Positions 1 through 9,735 of a stretch of 61,658 nt of DNA are shown here, in pieces. The DNA is taken from NCBI GenBank assembly GCA_000310025.1, contig FN649741.1:6432389-6494046 (forward strand), in the 5' to 3' direction. Position 1 is the first letter of the stretch. The number at the start of each line of letters is the position of its first letter. Both the position numbers and the translations under genes were made by a program. The notes below the pieces were generated by a model. The model was not told the DNA's origin, did not search any database, and saw nothing but the letters and a program-made list of their open reading frames with translations. Origin of the DNA: Ectocarpus siliculosus. Lineage: Eukaryota > Sar > Phaeophyceae > Ectocarpales > Ectocarpaceae.

Positions 1-125
1 GGACACCATGGGACGTCCCTAGGTGTCTCATGGGACGCCATGGGACGGCCCTAGCTGTCCCATGGGACTCCATGAGACACGTGGGACGTCCCAGGGCTGT
101 CCCATGGGACGTCCCACGTGGGCTC
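1..125. repeat. Palindromic GGGACGTCCC-type repeat cluster
   Basis: The first 125 bases are built from repeated CATGGGAC and GGGACGTCCC blocks, many of them self-complementary, with variants such as ccatgggac and cacgtgggac. The array is cut by the window edge, so its full length is unknown. No reading frame is convincing. Confidence 0.7.
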
Positions 126-211
126 CCAATAATGTCAGTACCCCCAAACTTCAACAAGACATGACGGCGTAGTTTTAATTTATTTATATTTAATTTATTT
201 AATTTATTTCC

Positions 212-277
212 ATATCGTCTGCCCAAACTCGGAATATCGTCTGCCCAAACTCGGAACATCGTCTGCCCAAACTCGGA
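212..277 (+). repeat. 22-bp tandem repeat, three copies
   Basis: Three consecutive copies of a 22-bp unit containing cgtctgcccaaactcgga start at 212, 234 and 256 and differ only at the second base or so. The array lies in AT-rich, apparently non-coding DNA. Confidence 0.9.
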
Positions 278-435
278 AATTTCTGATTCACCTGAGTTTG
301 CATAGATTAATTTAATTCTACACAGTCCCGTTCACAGTCTCGTTTCCGACCCCAAAATATAACAGGTTCGTGGACGGTGCACTGATTTGCGGTTCGTAGA
401 ACCTGCTGCACGGTAAGGCGCAATGTACGTACAAC

Positions 436-650
436 GTACAATGTGTACAATGCACACACGCCCCAGAGTTCTAAGTACTTTCGAACGAATAATTTCCGAC
501 CGGCATAACATGTGAAATGGTAATGTTCAAGTAAGTAAGACTAAGTGTGGTCCTTCGTGCAATGTACGCACGCGCCCCGCAGTTCCAACTGGTTTGAACG
601 AATAATTTCCGAGCGGCAGAACTTCTCAAACTTTTAATGTTAGGGTTATT
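436..650. repeat. Degenerate ~90-bp repeat, two copies (third at 7897-7990)
   Basis: Two related segments (about 436-530 and 557-650) share a cacgcgcccc-type start, the core gaacgaataatttccga, a cggcagaac-like stretch and a taatgtt end. A third copy with the same order of blocks occurs at about 7897-7990, on the other side of the decayed copia element. They could be remnants of a dispersed repeat or of an older element's termini. Confidence 0.6.
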
Positions 651-2064
651 GTTAACGCAACGAAAAAGAAACGCTTTTTTCACGGAACGGTGAAAAGAAG
701 ATCCGATTATTTTTCCCTTGTTCTAATCGTGATGTCATCGCGAAGAGTTCGTTTCCTTCCCTGAATACACGTTTTGCTCGACACACAACAGGTTGACATG
801 GTATTGCTCTCACCATAGAGCAGCGGTGAAAGCGCAATAAGCAGCACCCGACACAGAGGACAACACGCTTAGAAAGATCCCGTCCACCTGGCCTGCTGTT
901 TTCAGTTTTAAGCAACAACAGACGCAGGGCAGAGTGTCGCCACCTGGGTGTTGCTTGCGATTTCTTCAGTTTGCCAGCTCATTTTTCACGGTTGCGACTC
1001 CCATCTTTGACCACCACCTGCCCAAAGGTAGACGAGCTCAACAGTCATAGGGCGGCAGCCGCGCTGACGGCCAGCATCATATAGATGGCCAATCCGAAAG
1101 AATTTGCGTGTCTGAGGCCCTGTTGCTCTACTGCTGCGTGGTGCCTTGGATTGATGTTGATGCGTCCGACCAAAAACAGATAATCTCGCCGCATTTTTTC
1201 CAACGGCATTTTGGTGAGGTGGCACACGTCTCTCACACACTTTATTGAGCAGCATCCAAGCACCCAATACCCACGAAGCAGCACGGCGCCGGGAGATGGT
1301 ATCATATAGACAGCCGACCCAGAAGGAATCAGCGCGTAGGAGGTCTTGGTGCTGCTGCTGTACTCGTTCTACTGTTTCCGTGTTTGCTATGTGTGATTGA
1401 AACAAAAAACCAGCACCAACAGCAGCAGTTAATATAGTTGAAGACGAGAGCACCACGCAATGCCTAGTTTTGGGCCAAGAACGGACTGAACGCCGCTTCT
1501 GCCGCTTGTCCATCTCCACAACAGACCTGGAAGTGAGTCTGGCAGGTCTTTCTAGCGTTCTCAGTGATGTTACAGCGCCCGCGGTGCGCTTGTCCGATGC
1601 TTCTGTCAAAAACACGGGTTCGTTTAATTAAGTAGCAAGCCCCCAAAAAAACCGGCTCCTTCTTTTCACGCTTTCGGGGAAAAACGCCTCCATATGTGTT
1701 CAAGAAAACACGGTTTCGTTGTTTTTTTCGTGTTTTATTGGTCGATAATAAGAAGCACCCTTAAAGTGTGATATTCCCCACGAGCTGCAACGCGCAATCT
1801 GCCGGCCTCGGGCAGGTAGTCTAGACGTGGCGGGGCGGGTACCGTGACGTAGCGGTGGCGGCTGGTCCAACATTATCGAAATCATGGAACAACAGCGCCG
1901 TCGGATGGGCGGCCTTTCCCCCTGTTAGATGTACAACTCGCAGCAGTGTCTGGTCGTGAGGATCCCAGGGGGATACGTGTTGGTAATTTCGTGTGTTGTG
2001 GGGTACCACCGGTGCAGTCACGGGGACCCTTTTGGCGTGGCGGATGTGATGAGGCATCCGTGCG
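651..2064. other. No supported gene
   Basis: Open frames on both strands are short and show no recognisable domain. A degenerate duplication of about 65 bp (around 1075-1140 and 1301-1366, both containing atcatataga followed by similar sequence) is the only structure noted. The 3' part (from roughly 1.7 kb) may include the 5' LTR of the copia element that follows, but no second LTR exists to define it. Confidence 0.4.
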
Positions 2065-2172
2065 TGCAGCTCACTTCCTCTCTCTCTCCACCACCACCAC
2101 CGTCTCTCTCCAATCAAGTTTCCTTCTCCCACTCTCTCTCCAACTCTCTCTCAATCTCTCTCTCTCGGCCTA
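2065..2172. repeat. CT-rich microsatellite
   Basis: A run of ctctct blocks interrupted by ccaccacc and caat, just upstream of the copia primer-binding site. It probably lies inside the degenerate 5' LTR or leader. Confidence 0.8.
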
Positions 2173-2261
2173 ACACGGCCGACTACCCAGTGCCCCAAGT
2201 AACGTCCAGAACGTGCTCGCTGCACCCCGCGTAGTTTACCTTTCACACTAGTGTTATATCA

Positions 2262-2274
2262 CGGTATCTGCGCG
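2262..2274 (+). other. Putative primer-binding site of copia element 1
   Basis: The sequence cggtatctgcgc resembles the usual copia primer-binding site TGGTATCAGAGC (complementary to initiator tRNA-Met), with 9 of 12 bases the same. It follows atatca, a plausible LTR end, and lies 67 bp before the first Gag codon. The assignment rests on this similarity and position only. Confidence 0.45.
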
Positions 2275-2340
2275 CGGGCGTAGCCATCCGGGGGTTGTGC
2301 AGTCACGCGCAATCGGTAGACTCCCACAACACCAAACATC

Positions 2341-3720
2341 ATGGAGGACATCGACCTCTCCGCCCTCAGCGGGGAAGAGCTACAACAACAAGTGGAGGAG
2401 ATCGTCCAGCAACGAGTGCAAGCCGAACTCGAAGCCAACAGGATCAACGAGGGTGAAGTCACCATTGCCCAACCACCAGCCGGCAACCCAGCCACTCCAA
2501 CCGGCAACCCAGTCCCACCTACTGGCAACCAACCATCACCCTCCAGCCAGGGTAAACCAGCCACATTCAACGACCCCAGCAGCGTCGCACAGATCGTTTC
2601 GCAAGCGGCCAAGGCGACAGCTGAGGCCATCGCTCAACAACAGGGCTTTGCCCGCTCAGGCACGTTACGTGTCAATCCAGGCTCAGAAATCGAACCTTGG
2701 CTTGGTAGTGTAAAGAAGGAGCAGGACTTATACATTCTGTTTGATATTTTTCGTGGTAAGATGATTTCATATTTTCAGGAGGAGGGTGTGCATGATACAT
2801 TGGAACTGGAGGTCGAGGTCAAGGTCGGGAAGAGGGGTGTGAATGTAGGAGACCTTCGGAGACTTTTTGGAAATGAAGTGGTAGACAAGTCTTTCAAACT
2901 GTGGAATATCCTCATAAGCAAGGTTATGTATCCCCCGATTCAGAGCTTGATTCTGGCGTGTGAGAGTCCCCAAAAGGGCTGGAAAATAGTGACCGAGTTC
3001 TATCAGGAGAAAAAGCAGTCAGAAAAGTCGAGGTTGGAGCAGGACTGGAAGGAGTTGGAGATGAAGGAGTCCGAGAGTCCACAGGATTACATTGCCCGCT
3101 CAGAGGCCCTTCGCCTGCGTCTCGCATCTGTAGGCACGATTAAGGATGAAACAGATGCCAACAGACATTGCTCGTGGCCTTCCCTCTTCGTTGTATGCCG
3201 TGCAAAAAGGAATACTGCTTGCCCATGATGTCCTGACGTTGCGTACCCTTGAGACTGTGGTGAGGGACGCCCACGTGGAGATGGAGCGCGAGAGGAGCAA
3301 GGGGGAGAGGCGCGAGGTGGAGCTCGCTCTCGCCGCATCCGGCATGGGCCGGCGCGGCGGGGGCAGTGGGGGGGCATCCTGGGGTCAAGACGGCGGTCAG
3401 GCAGCAGCTGGCGGCCAAAATCGTGACGGAGAGAAGAAAAATAGTGACGTGTTCAACGACGACCCCGGCGGATATTGCCGCTACCACCAGTCCGAGCTTC
3501 ACACCAACGAGCAGTGTCGTCTCCAGCAGCAACTGCGGCGTGCGCGTTCGAGAGAGGGCGGCGAGGAACGTCGCTCGGGCGGCGGCAGCCGCGGTGGCGG
3601 CGGTAGCCAGCGAGGGGGTAGACCGCCGCCGGGACCCGGCCGCGGTGGCGGGCGATGGGTGAGGATAGAGCAGCAGCACCACACCGGTCATGGTGGCGGT
3701 GGCTGGAGCCAATCCTCACC
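2341..3720 (+). pseudogene. gag: Gag of copia element 1 (frameshifted)
   Basis: Structural capsid/nucleocapsid region. It starts at the ATG at 2341 with an acidic helical N-terminus, followed by a Pro/Asn-rich linker and the copia capsid domain, with SEIEPWLGSV near residue 120 matching RRIEPWDGVF of elements 2 and 3. The first frame stays open to 3228, but homology leaves it near 3160 and continues in the +2-relative frame to about 3.7 kb. Comparison with the other elements suggests two single-base losses around 3165-3190. A zinc-knuckle-like C-X2-H-X4-H-X4-C (CRYH...H...C) lies at about 3475-3520, followed by a Gly/Arg-rich tail. A further shift between 3.69 and 3.88 kb joins it to the protease frame. 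Confidence 0.8.
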
Positions 3721-6700
3721 CCCCCCCGCGACCTCTTCGTGGACGTGGGCCTGGTGGTCGTCTGGGGCGTCACCCGGGGGGTCGTGGGCCCGCGGGACGC
3801 CACAGCAGCGACGGGCGTGCCGAGAGAGATCGGGCAGGGAGAGGCCGGGGGCACGCGCGTTCTGGCCACGGAAGAGAGCAGGCGTACGTTGTGTACTACG
3901 CCCACGATGATGGTGGCTACTACGAAGATTACGGCGACTACGACGAAGGCTACTCCTACGACGACAGCTACCACGACGCCGGGTGCGCCCACTACGCCGG
4001 CGGCGGGGACAGCTACAGCTACTCCTCCGGGTACGAAGACAGCCGTTCATCTGACGGCGGGATCCACTACGTCTACTACCCTCCCGCCGGTCAAGATTCA
4101 TCATCCGAGCAGCCACGTCAGCCCCCCCCCGCGGGCAGCAGCAGCACCGCTTCCTCCTCGCCCTCTGCCCCTTCTCCTGGCGCGCCTCCATCTTCGGGCT
4201 ACCTCCACCTCTGCACGGCACAATCGGTGCCCCTAGGCAAGTCTCACCCCGAAGATTTTTTTGGTAGGATAGGAGTGACGATTGGAGTTGAGTCTGCTGC
4301 GTCTGCTTCGTCTTTGCTGAGTGTGGAATCTAGTGAGGGGCCGCCTGGTAGCGAGAGATGGGTAGCTGATTCAGGTGCAAGCAACAGTTTTACCAACAGT
4401 AGTCTACACATGTACGATCTGCAGGAGATCCCCGCAAATAGGAAGTATGTCGTCGTAGGTGATGGTCGACTGCTAGAAGTGCAAGCTATCGGTAGCATCA
4501 ACCTTAGTTTCTTTCAGGAGGATGAGAACGGTGAAAAAACGACGATGTGTGTTAAGCTGACTGACGTGTCTGTAGTAGAGAACCTGAGCTTCAATTTGTT
4601 TTCATCGCATGCAGTTTCTCGAAAGCAACAAATCCTGCACGACGAGCGTGGTGCAACCCTCCAAAATGGACTGCTATTTGCTAGAGAGGAAAAAGCGTCT
4701 GCAGCATATGCCATGCGGTTACCATACGACCCATCTGCAACTATAGTAGACTCTTCTGCTTTGCCTGCATTCGTGACTGCCCCCGATTCCGCCCCCGCCG
4801 TTGGCTCCACGCGTTCCCCTTCCCAAAAAGGGGGCTCCGCGGAATCATTGGTGTCCGTGTTGCGTTTCCCTCCCGCTGGCTCTGCTAGCGTAGTACCTTC
4901 GAGTGAGAGCGTCACGCCCGCTGGTCCCACAAGCGTAGTACCTTCGACTGATAGCGTCACGCCCACTGGTCCCACCAGTGTAGTACCTGAGAGTGAGAGC
5001 ATCCCGCCCGCCGCCTCTGCCGGCGTAGTACCTTCTTCGGCGTCCGAGTTTGTTTGTGTGGGTACTTTTCCGGGTATGGATCTTGGAGACACGAGTGTGC
5101 TCACCGACGAGCAGCTCATGGATGGCTATGATGACACCCCGTATCAAGAGTTTTTCCCCGCGTTTATCCCTGAGACTGATGCTGCGAATGTAGCTGCTGT
5201 TTTGGATAGCATTGATGGGGGTGCTGATTTTGACTTGGGTGCGGCCGCGCTTGGCCCTGGTGCGTCCCCGTTTGCTCTTGGTTCGACTGAAAAGTCCGTT
5301 GACATCAACCGCTTCCACCGCTCCCTTGCCCACGCTTGCGAGCCCCTATTTAGAGAAACCGCCCAGCAGAGAGGCATCGTGCTCACCGGCAAGCTGGAAC
5401 CGTGCACGGACTGCATGAAGGCGAAGGGCAGGCGAGGGTCGGTGCCGCGGGGGCCGGGAGCGCGGGCGTCCAAGCCACTCGGGCGTGTTCACCTGGACTT
5501 GTGTGGACCGCTGGTGCCTTCCCTGGGCGGCAACCTCTACCTGTTCGTCGCCGTCGACCGCGCCTCGCGGTGGAACAAGGTCTACGGTCTCCGGCGGAAG
5601 TCCGACGCGCTGGCGGCAACGAAAAGGCTGCTGGCGGACGTGGGGCGGTACGACCTCGGGCGCATCGAGTGTTTCCGCGTCGACAACGGCACCGAGTGGA
5701 CCCGTGGCGACTTCCGGCAATTCTGCGACGACAACGGCATCGGCGTCGAGTTCACCCCGCCTGGCACTCCGAAGTACAACGGCGTCGTCGAGAGCGCCAT
5801 CTGGCGGATTATGAAGGCCGGCATGGCCGCCCGCCGCAGCGCTGGCCGTGTGTTCAACGTCGACTTCGCCTCCATCCCCGGCCTCGACGAGCGCGGTGAC
5901 CGTCTTTGGATGGAATCGGCGAAGTGGGCCGCCGACGCTCTTAACCAGTCGGCGACCAAGGCCAACCCCGGGCGGCGCTCGCCGCACGAGATGTTCACCG
6001 GCGAGCAAGGGCCGTTCCGCGTGCTGCCGTTCTTCCAGCCCGGCTTCATGCGCGAGGATCGCCGCACCAAGCTCGACGACCAGGCCACCCTCTGCTTCTA
6101 CCTGAACGGCGGCGACAACCACCCGAGCGGCACCGTCAAGGTCCTCAAGGCGTCCACCGGTCGCGTCGTCTACACCAACAACGTGTCGTGGGTGACATCG
6201 GCGCCAGCCGGCGAGGGGGGTTCCGCTGGTATCACCGCTGCACCGACACCCCCCCCGTTCACGCCGCCGGTCGTCTCGATCAACTTCGGCCCAGCACCGA
6301 CGCCTTCGACTGCCGCAACGCCACCTGCCGCAACGCCGCCGCCAGCGACCACGCCGCCGTCCGCTCCCACGCCTTCACAGCCGCCCTCTGCCACTTCGCC
6401 GCCACCGTCGGCGACCCCCGCCCCTGGCCAGCCGTCTTCTGCCTCTTCGCCGTCACCGTTGGCGACCCTCGATCTAGACCAACCGCCGCCGCCGGACCCC
6501 GCGATGCCCCCGCTTACGGCTCACGCCATGCGGCAGCTTCGCCCGGGTACAAAGGCCGAGAGTATGATAGACCCGCGGCTGCCAAGCCGAACGAGATCGG
6601 GCACGAGGCACAGCACAGGACTCATCTCGATGCTAGACAAGAACACTCTGGTGTCGATGCTGGAGGCTCGGAGCGCGGTGGATGAGGAGCGCAGGGAGCT

Positions 6701-7031
6701 GGGGGGGGCGGAGGCCGGAGAGCCGGGGGGAGCGGGGGCCGGAGAACAGGCGGGAGCACTCGCAGCGGTGGACCCGGGGGCTGGAGGAGCGGGCTTTCCA
6801 CTCGCATTTGCCACGCTCCTCGCCAACCGGGAAGACATCGACGCCACGCTGCGAGACCAGCGCCCGCCGGAGCAACGCCCTGACCTTCCTCACTGCCAGG
6901 CCAGCGACCTTCGTGTCCCCAAGAGCTACAAAGAGGCCATGGCGTCGGAGCACCGGCACCTTTGGAGCGACTCTATGCAAAGGGAGTTTTATGGCTTGTT
7001 GGAAGCAGGGACTTTTACTCCGGCGAAGTAG
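3690..7031 (+). CDS. pol: Copia element 1 Gag C-terminus, protease, integrase and start of RT
   Basis: One 1113-codon frame. It opens with an Arg/Gly-rich then Tyr/Asp/Ser-rich low-complexity segment. The aspartic protease motif WVADSGASNSF follows at about 4360 and a Ser/Pro/Val repeat at 4.86-5.05 kb. The integrase zinc-binding pair (FHRSLAH and CTDCMKAK) lies near 5.31-5.42 kb, and the integrase core has VHLDLCGP, RVDNGTEW and ESAIWR as the D-D-E triad (about 5.48-5.81 kb). After a Pro-rich spacer the N-terminal RT region (KSYKEAM...LLEAGTF) runs into TAG at 7029. That stop is shared with elements 2 and 3 and is followed by the RT proper, so it is likely a programmed readthrough stop. The frame's first codon is arbitrary because the true product would start at 2341. 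Confidence 0.85.
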   Translation: MVAVAGANPHPPPRPLRGRGPGGRLGRHPGGRGPAGRHSSDGRAERDRAGRGRGHARSGHGREQAYVVYYAHDDGGYYEDYGDYDEGYSYDDSYHDAGCAHYAGGGDSYSYSSGYEDSRSSDGGIHYVYYPPAGQDSSSEQPRQPPPAGSSSTASSSPSAPSPGAPPSSGYLHLCTAQSVPLGKSHPEDFFGRIGVTIGVESAASASSLLSVESSEGPPGSERWVADSGASNSFTNSSLHMYDLQEIPANRKYVVVGDGRLLEVQAIGSINLSFFQEDENGEKTTMCVKLTDVSVVENLSFNLFSSHAVSRKQQILHDERGATLQNGLLFAREEKASAAYAMRLPYDPSATIVDSSALPAFVTAPDSAPAVGSTRSPSQKGGSAESLVSVLRFPPAGSASVVPSSESVTPAGPTSVVPSTDSVTPTGPTSVVPESESIPPAASAGVVPSSASEFVCVGTFPGMDLGDTSVLTDEQLMDGYDDTPYQEFFPAFIPETDAANVAAVLDSIDGGADFDLGAAALGPGASPFALGSTEKSVDINRFHRSLAHACEPLFRETAQQRGIVLTGKLEPCTDCMKAKGRRGSVPRGPGARASKPLGRVHLDLCGPLVPSLGGNLYLFVAVDRASRWNKVYGLRRKSDALAATKRLLADVGRYDLGRIECFRVDNGTEWTRGDFRQFCDDNGIGVEFTPPGTPKYNGVVESAIWRIMKAGMAARRSAGRVFNVDFASIPGLDERGDRLWMESAKWAADALNQSATKANPGRRSPHEMFTGEQGPFRVLPFFQPGFMREDRRTKLDDQATLCFYLNGGDNHPSGTVKVLKASTGRVVYTNNVSWVTSAPAGEGGSAGITAAPTPPPFTPPVVSINFGPAPTPSTAATPPAATPPPATTPPSAPTPSQPPSATSPPPSATPAPGQPSSASSPSPLATLDLDQPPPPDPAMPPLTAHAMRQLRPGTKAESMIDPRLPSRTRSGTRHSTGLISMLDKNTLVSMLEARSAVDEERRELGGAEAGEPGGAGAGEQAGALAAVDPGAGGAGFPLAFATLLANREDIDATLRDQRPPEQRPDLPHCQASDLRVPKSYKEAMASEHRHLWSDSMQREFYGLLEAGTFTPAK

Positions 7032-7037
7032 CAACTA
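7029..7037 (+). promoter_or_regulatory. UAG-CAA-CUA stop-codon readthrough context
   Basis: TAG is followed directly by CAA CTA, which fits the UAG-CAR-YYA signal known from tobacco mosaic virus. The same signal, with CCA as its second codon, is at the same protein position in elements 2 and 3. In this copy four extra bases (7038-7041) put the downstream RT out of frame, consistent with decay after loss of function. Confidence 0.6.
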
Positions 7038-7547
7038 AATAGTGGAGAACGCAATTAACGCTAAGTGGGTATTCGATTGGAAGGCAGATGAATTTGGATG
7101 GCCCACTAAGGTGAAGTCGAGACTTGTAGCGAGAGGTGATATGCAGAGAGAGTACATTGACTTTGGAGAGCTGTACGCGCCTACCGTTTCTGTTTCGTGT
7201 GTTAGGATGTTGGCTGCGTTGGCGTGCGAGTTGAATCTCGACTTGTGTCATTTCGATATTGAGCAAGCTTTTGTGCGCTCGGAGTTGGAGGAAGACGTGT
7301 ACATGCGTTTGCCACAGGGATGTGGAGCTCTATCTGGAATGATTGTAAAACTAGGCAAGAGTCTGTATGGCTTGAGACAGGCATCTAGGCAGTGGCATGC
7401 AATGCTGAAGAGGTGTTTAGTGGCGTTAGGTTTTGAGCAGTGCATGGCCGATGCTTGTGTGTTTCGTTTGATTGAGGATGGATGTGTTGTTTTGATTTTG
7501 GTAGTACATGTAGATGATATTTTTGCTGTGGGAGAGAGGGAGAGATG
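7038..7547 (+). pseudogene. Reverse transcriptase of copia element 1, truncated
   Basis: From GTG at 7042 the frame reads VENAINAKWVF, ARGDMQREYIDFGELYAPT, FDIEQAFVRSEL, SLYGLRQASRQW and VVHVDDIFAVG, the ordered motifs of a copia RT. Homology ends at about 7547, where the tRNA-like segment starts; the peptide after that is not RT. The active site is HVDD, as in elements 2 and 3, rather than the usual YVDD. There is no upstream ATG in this frame, which fits expression as a readthrough extension in the intact ancestor. Confidence 0.85.
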
Positions 7548-7617
7548 TGACCAGCCGGGATTCGAACCCGTGCGTGTATCCTTTGTTAGAAAGGCTTACC
7601 CATTAGACTACTCAGTC
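7548..7617 (-). tRNA. tRNA-like sequence (degenerate; anticodon uncertain)
   Basis: On the minus strand this 70-nt stretch has an A-box-like TAGTCTAATGGG and an exact B-box GGTTCGAATCC. The T arm has a CGGG/CCCG stem, the possible anticodon stem is CCTT/AAGG, and the acceptor stem has GAC/GTC plus two G-T pairs. The D stem is imperfect and the anticodon loop is two bases short if read as a Val(AAC)-type loop (CTAAC), so it is probably a pseudogene or the head of a tRNA-derived SINE. It directly abuts the truncated RT. Confidence 0.45.
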
Positions 7618-7682
7618 GAAAGGCTTACCCATTAGACTACTCAGTCAGCGCTGACTGAGTAGTCTAATGGGTAAGCCTTTCT
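7588..7682. repeat. Direct and inverted copies of the tRNA 5' half
   Basis: The 29-base stretch covering the tRNA-like 5' half occurs twice in tandem (about 7588-7617 and 7618-7646), then once inverted (about 7652-7682) across a short agcgct centre. The inverted copy ends in ctaacac rather than ctaacaa, so it keeps a normal-length Val-type loop. Transcripts would fold into a strong hairpin. Confidence 0.85.
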
Positions 7683-8215
7683 AACACCCCCGCTCGGCCA
7701 ACCCCCTCCCATTCAGTCACTCACGCAGCATCCTCTCCCCAAATAAAGCACACTCAGCTGCTTCGCCTCTATCTCTTCAAGACACGACGATTGTCTTCGT
7801 TCTTCCCGAACACGGTCGTCCTCTTCGACAAGTCGGCCTCCTACTTCCGACCCTCTCGTGCATCGTCCGCGGTTCAACGTATACCCCCATCGCGACGTTT
7901 GCACAATGCACACACACGCCCCCGAGTTGAAGTGTTATAGAACGAATAATATTCCAGCGGTAGAACTTGTCAAATTTTAATGTTGGAAGTGCGTTCCCTT
8001 TCGTGTACGGGACAAGCACACACACGCCCCAGAGGAAGGGAAGTAAGTGTACAACGTGCGGCCGACGTCCGGAACGTACGAGCAACACCGCCGCCGACAC
8101 ACCATGGAGCATGGAGGGCGTTCGACGAGCGGCTGGCAAGCCCGCCTCGATACAAGACGCCGTTGAAAGCACACTTAGACTGAAGAACACAGAGTTTATT
8201 TCCGGTTCCCCCATA
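7683..8215. other. No supported gene; contains third copy of dispersed repeat
   Basis: A C-rich stretch with an AATAAA (about 7741) is followed by the third copy of the ~90-bp dispersed repeat at about 7897-7990. Open frames are short and without recognisable domains. Confidence 0.4.
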
Positions 8216-9606
8216 TGTACTCCCCAAACCGAAAAACAATTAATTAAATCAAACACCCCATATATATATATATTTCATAGACTGCATCTCTGCATGTATG
8301 TTTCTCCTCCTATTTTCAAAATCAGCGCTCACAACATCAGTAGTATATACATATTTCATAGACTGCATCTCTGCATATATGTTTCTCCTCCTATTTTCAA
8401 ATCAGCGCTCACAACATCAATAGTATATACATTTTTTGTCTTCACTTAAGTCAGCGCTCACAGCACTAGTGCCGTTTACTCCAACCCGTGGTCACACAGG
8501 AGGGCCGACCCCTCTCTACCCTCCCCTCCTGCGGTACGTTGCCTACAATTTTTAATGCGAGAAGAGTTCAGCACTCTCTTCCCTCTGTGTACACACGAAC
8601 TACAGTTGGCGCCCGCAGTTAAGAAATACTTTGTTAAGAAATTGAGGCTCACTTTTTCACGAAAAATAAGAAAATAGGGTTAAGAAACATAGCTCAACCT
8701 GGGTCACACAATAAGAAATGTCTCAATAAGAAACACAGCGGTGACCGCTACCTTACTACATAAGAAACGAGGGTTTACGGGGGAGCGTGTCGAATAAGAA
8801 ACAAACCCCACAGCTCTCTCGTTCTTTCCCCCTCTCCCCCGACCCCCCCCTCCGATACAAAATAGTGCATTATTATTATTATAAGTTGTACGACGAGGGG
8901 GAGTGTTATTTTATGTACTCCCCAAACCGAAAAACAATTAATTAAATCAAACACCCCATATATATTTCATAGACTGCATCTCTGCATATATGTTTCTCCT
9001 CCTATTTTCAAATCAGCGCTCACAACATCAGTAGTATATACATATTTCATAGACTGCATCTCTGCATATATATATGTTTCTCCTCCTATTTTCAAATCAG
9101 CGCTCGCAACATCAATAGTATATTATACATTTTTTGTCTTCACTTCAAGTCAGCGCTCACAGCACTAGTGCCGTTTACTCCCGTGGTCACACAGGAGGGC
9201 CGACCCCTCTCTACCCTCCCCTCCTGCGGTACGTTGCCTACAATTTTTAATGCGAGAAGAGTTCAGCACTCTCTTCCCTCTGTGTACACACGAACTACAG
9301 TTGGCGCCCGCAGTTATGAAATATTTTGTTAAGAAATTGAGGCTCACTTTTTCACGAAAAATAAGAAAATAGGGTTAAGAAACATAGCTCAACCTGGGTC
9401 ACACAAAAAGAAATGTCTCAATAAGAAACACAGCGGTGACCGCTACCTTACTACATAAGAAACGAGGGTTTACGGGGGAGTGTGTCGAATAAGAAACAAA
9501 CCCCACAGCTCTCTCGTTCTTTCCCCCTCTCCCCGGACCCCCCCTCCCATACAAAATAGTGCATTATTATTATTATAAGTTGTACGACGAGGGGGAGTGT
9601 TATTTT
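8216..9606 (+). mobile_element. Tandem TRIM-like miniature LTR element (LTR-internal-LTR-internal)
   Basis: Two near-identical units of about 695 bp start at 8216 and 8914 (tgtactccccaaaccg). Each has an AT-rich ~390-bp LTR-like part ending in cgaactaca (8604; 9299). Next come TGGCGCCCGC (8607; 9302), resembling a retroviral/gypsy-type primer-binding site, a ~290-bp internal region without an ORF, and a polypurine tract gagggggag directly before TGTTATTTT. This is the layout of a TRIM or LARD in tandem form. The first LTR lacks its TGTTATTTTA start, and the third LTR start (9598) diverges after about 10 bases. Within each LTR a ~74-bp subrepeat (tttcatagactgcatctctgc...) occurs twice. Confidence 0.65.
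8617..8805 (+). repeat. TAAGAAA motif array inside the TRIM internal region
   Basis: Eight TAAGAAA heptamers occur irregularly spaced in about 190 bp just after the putative primer-binding site. The second unit (9313-9500) repeats them with small changes (one TATGAAA, one AAAGAAA). The spacing is not that of a simple microsatellite. Confidence 0.8.
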
Positions 9607-9735
9607 TTGCGGCGCCCCCTCCGACCCCCTGCGGGCTCTGCCAAGCTCTCTGCTGTGCTGGCGATAACGCTTTGGCACAGCACACCAGACAGGCTGCGAA
9701 CCACGACATGCTGTCTGCTGTACACGGCTTTGGTG

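Larger units (their letters stand above)
2262..7547 (+). mobile_element. Ty1/copia retrotransposon 1 (decayed, 3' truncated)
   Basis: Domains occur in the copia order: Gag, aspartic protease, integrase, reverse transcriptase. The RT stops just after its HVDD active-site motif, where a tRNA-like sequence begins at 7548, so the rest of RT, RNase H and the 3' LTR are missing. Gag carries frameshifts and the IN/RT junction has a 4-bp insertion relative to elements 2 and 3. It is a different family from elements 2 and 3: the domain order is shared but the sequence is only moderately similar. A non-autonomous relic. Confidence 0.9.

Noticed and set aside
2259-2630. 123-codon minus-strand frame over the copia Gag start
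   Set aside because: Shadow of the Gag reading frame; no independent support.
7548-7617. Suppressor tRNA for the UAG stops (anticodon CTA read from the loop)
   Set aside because: Placing CTA as the anticodon breaks the anticodon stem. The loop fits a damaged Val-type (AAC) reading better, and the molecule looks degenerate.
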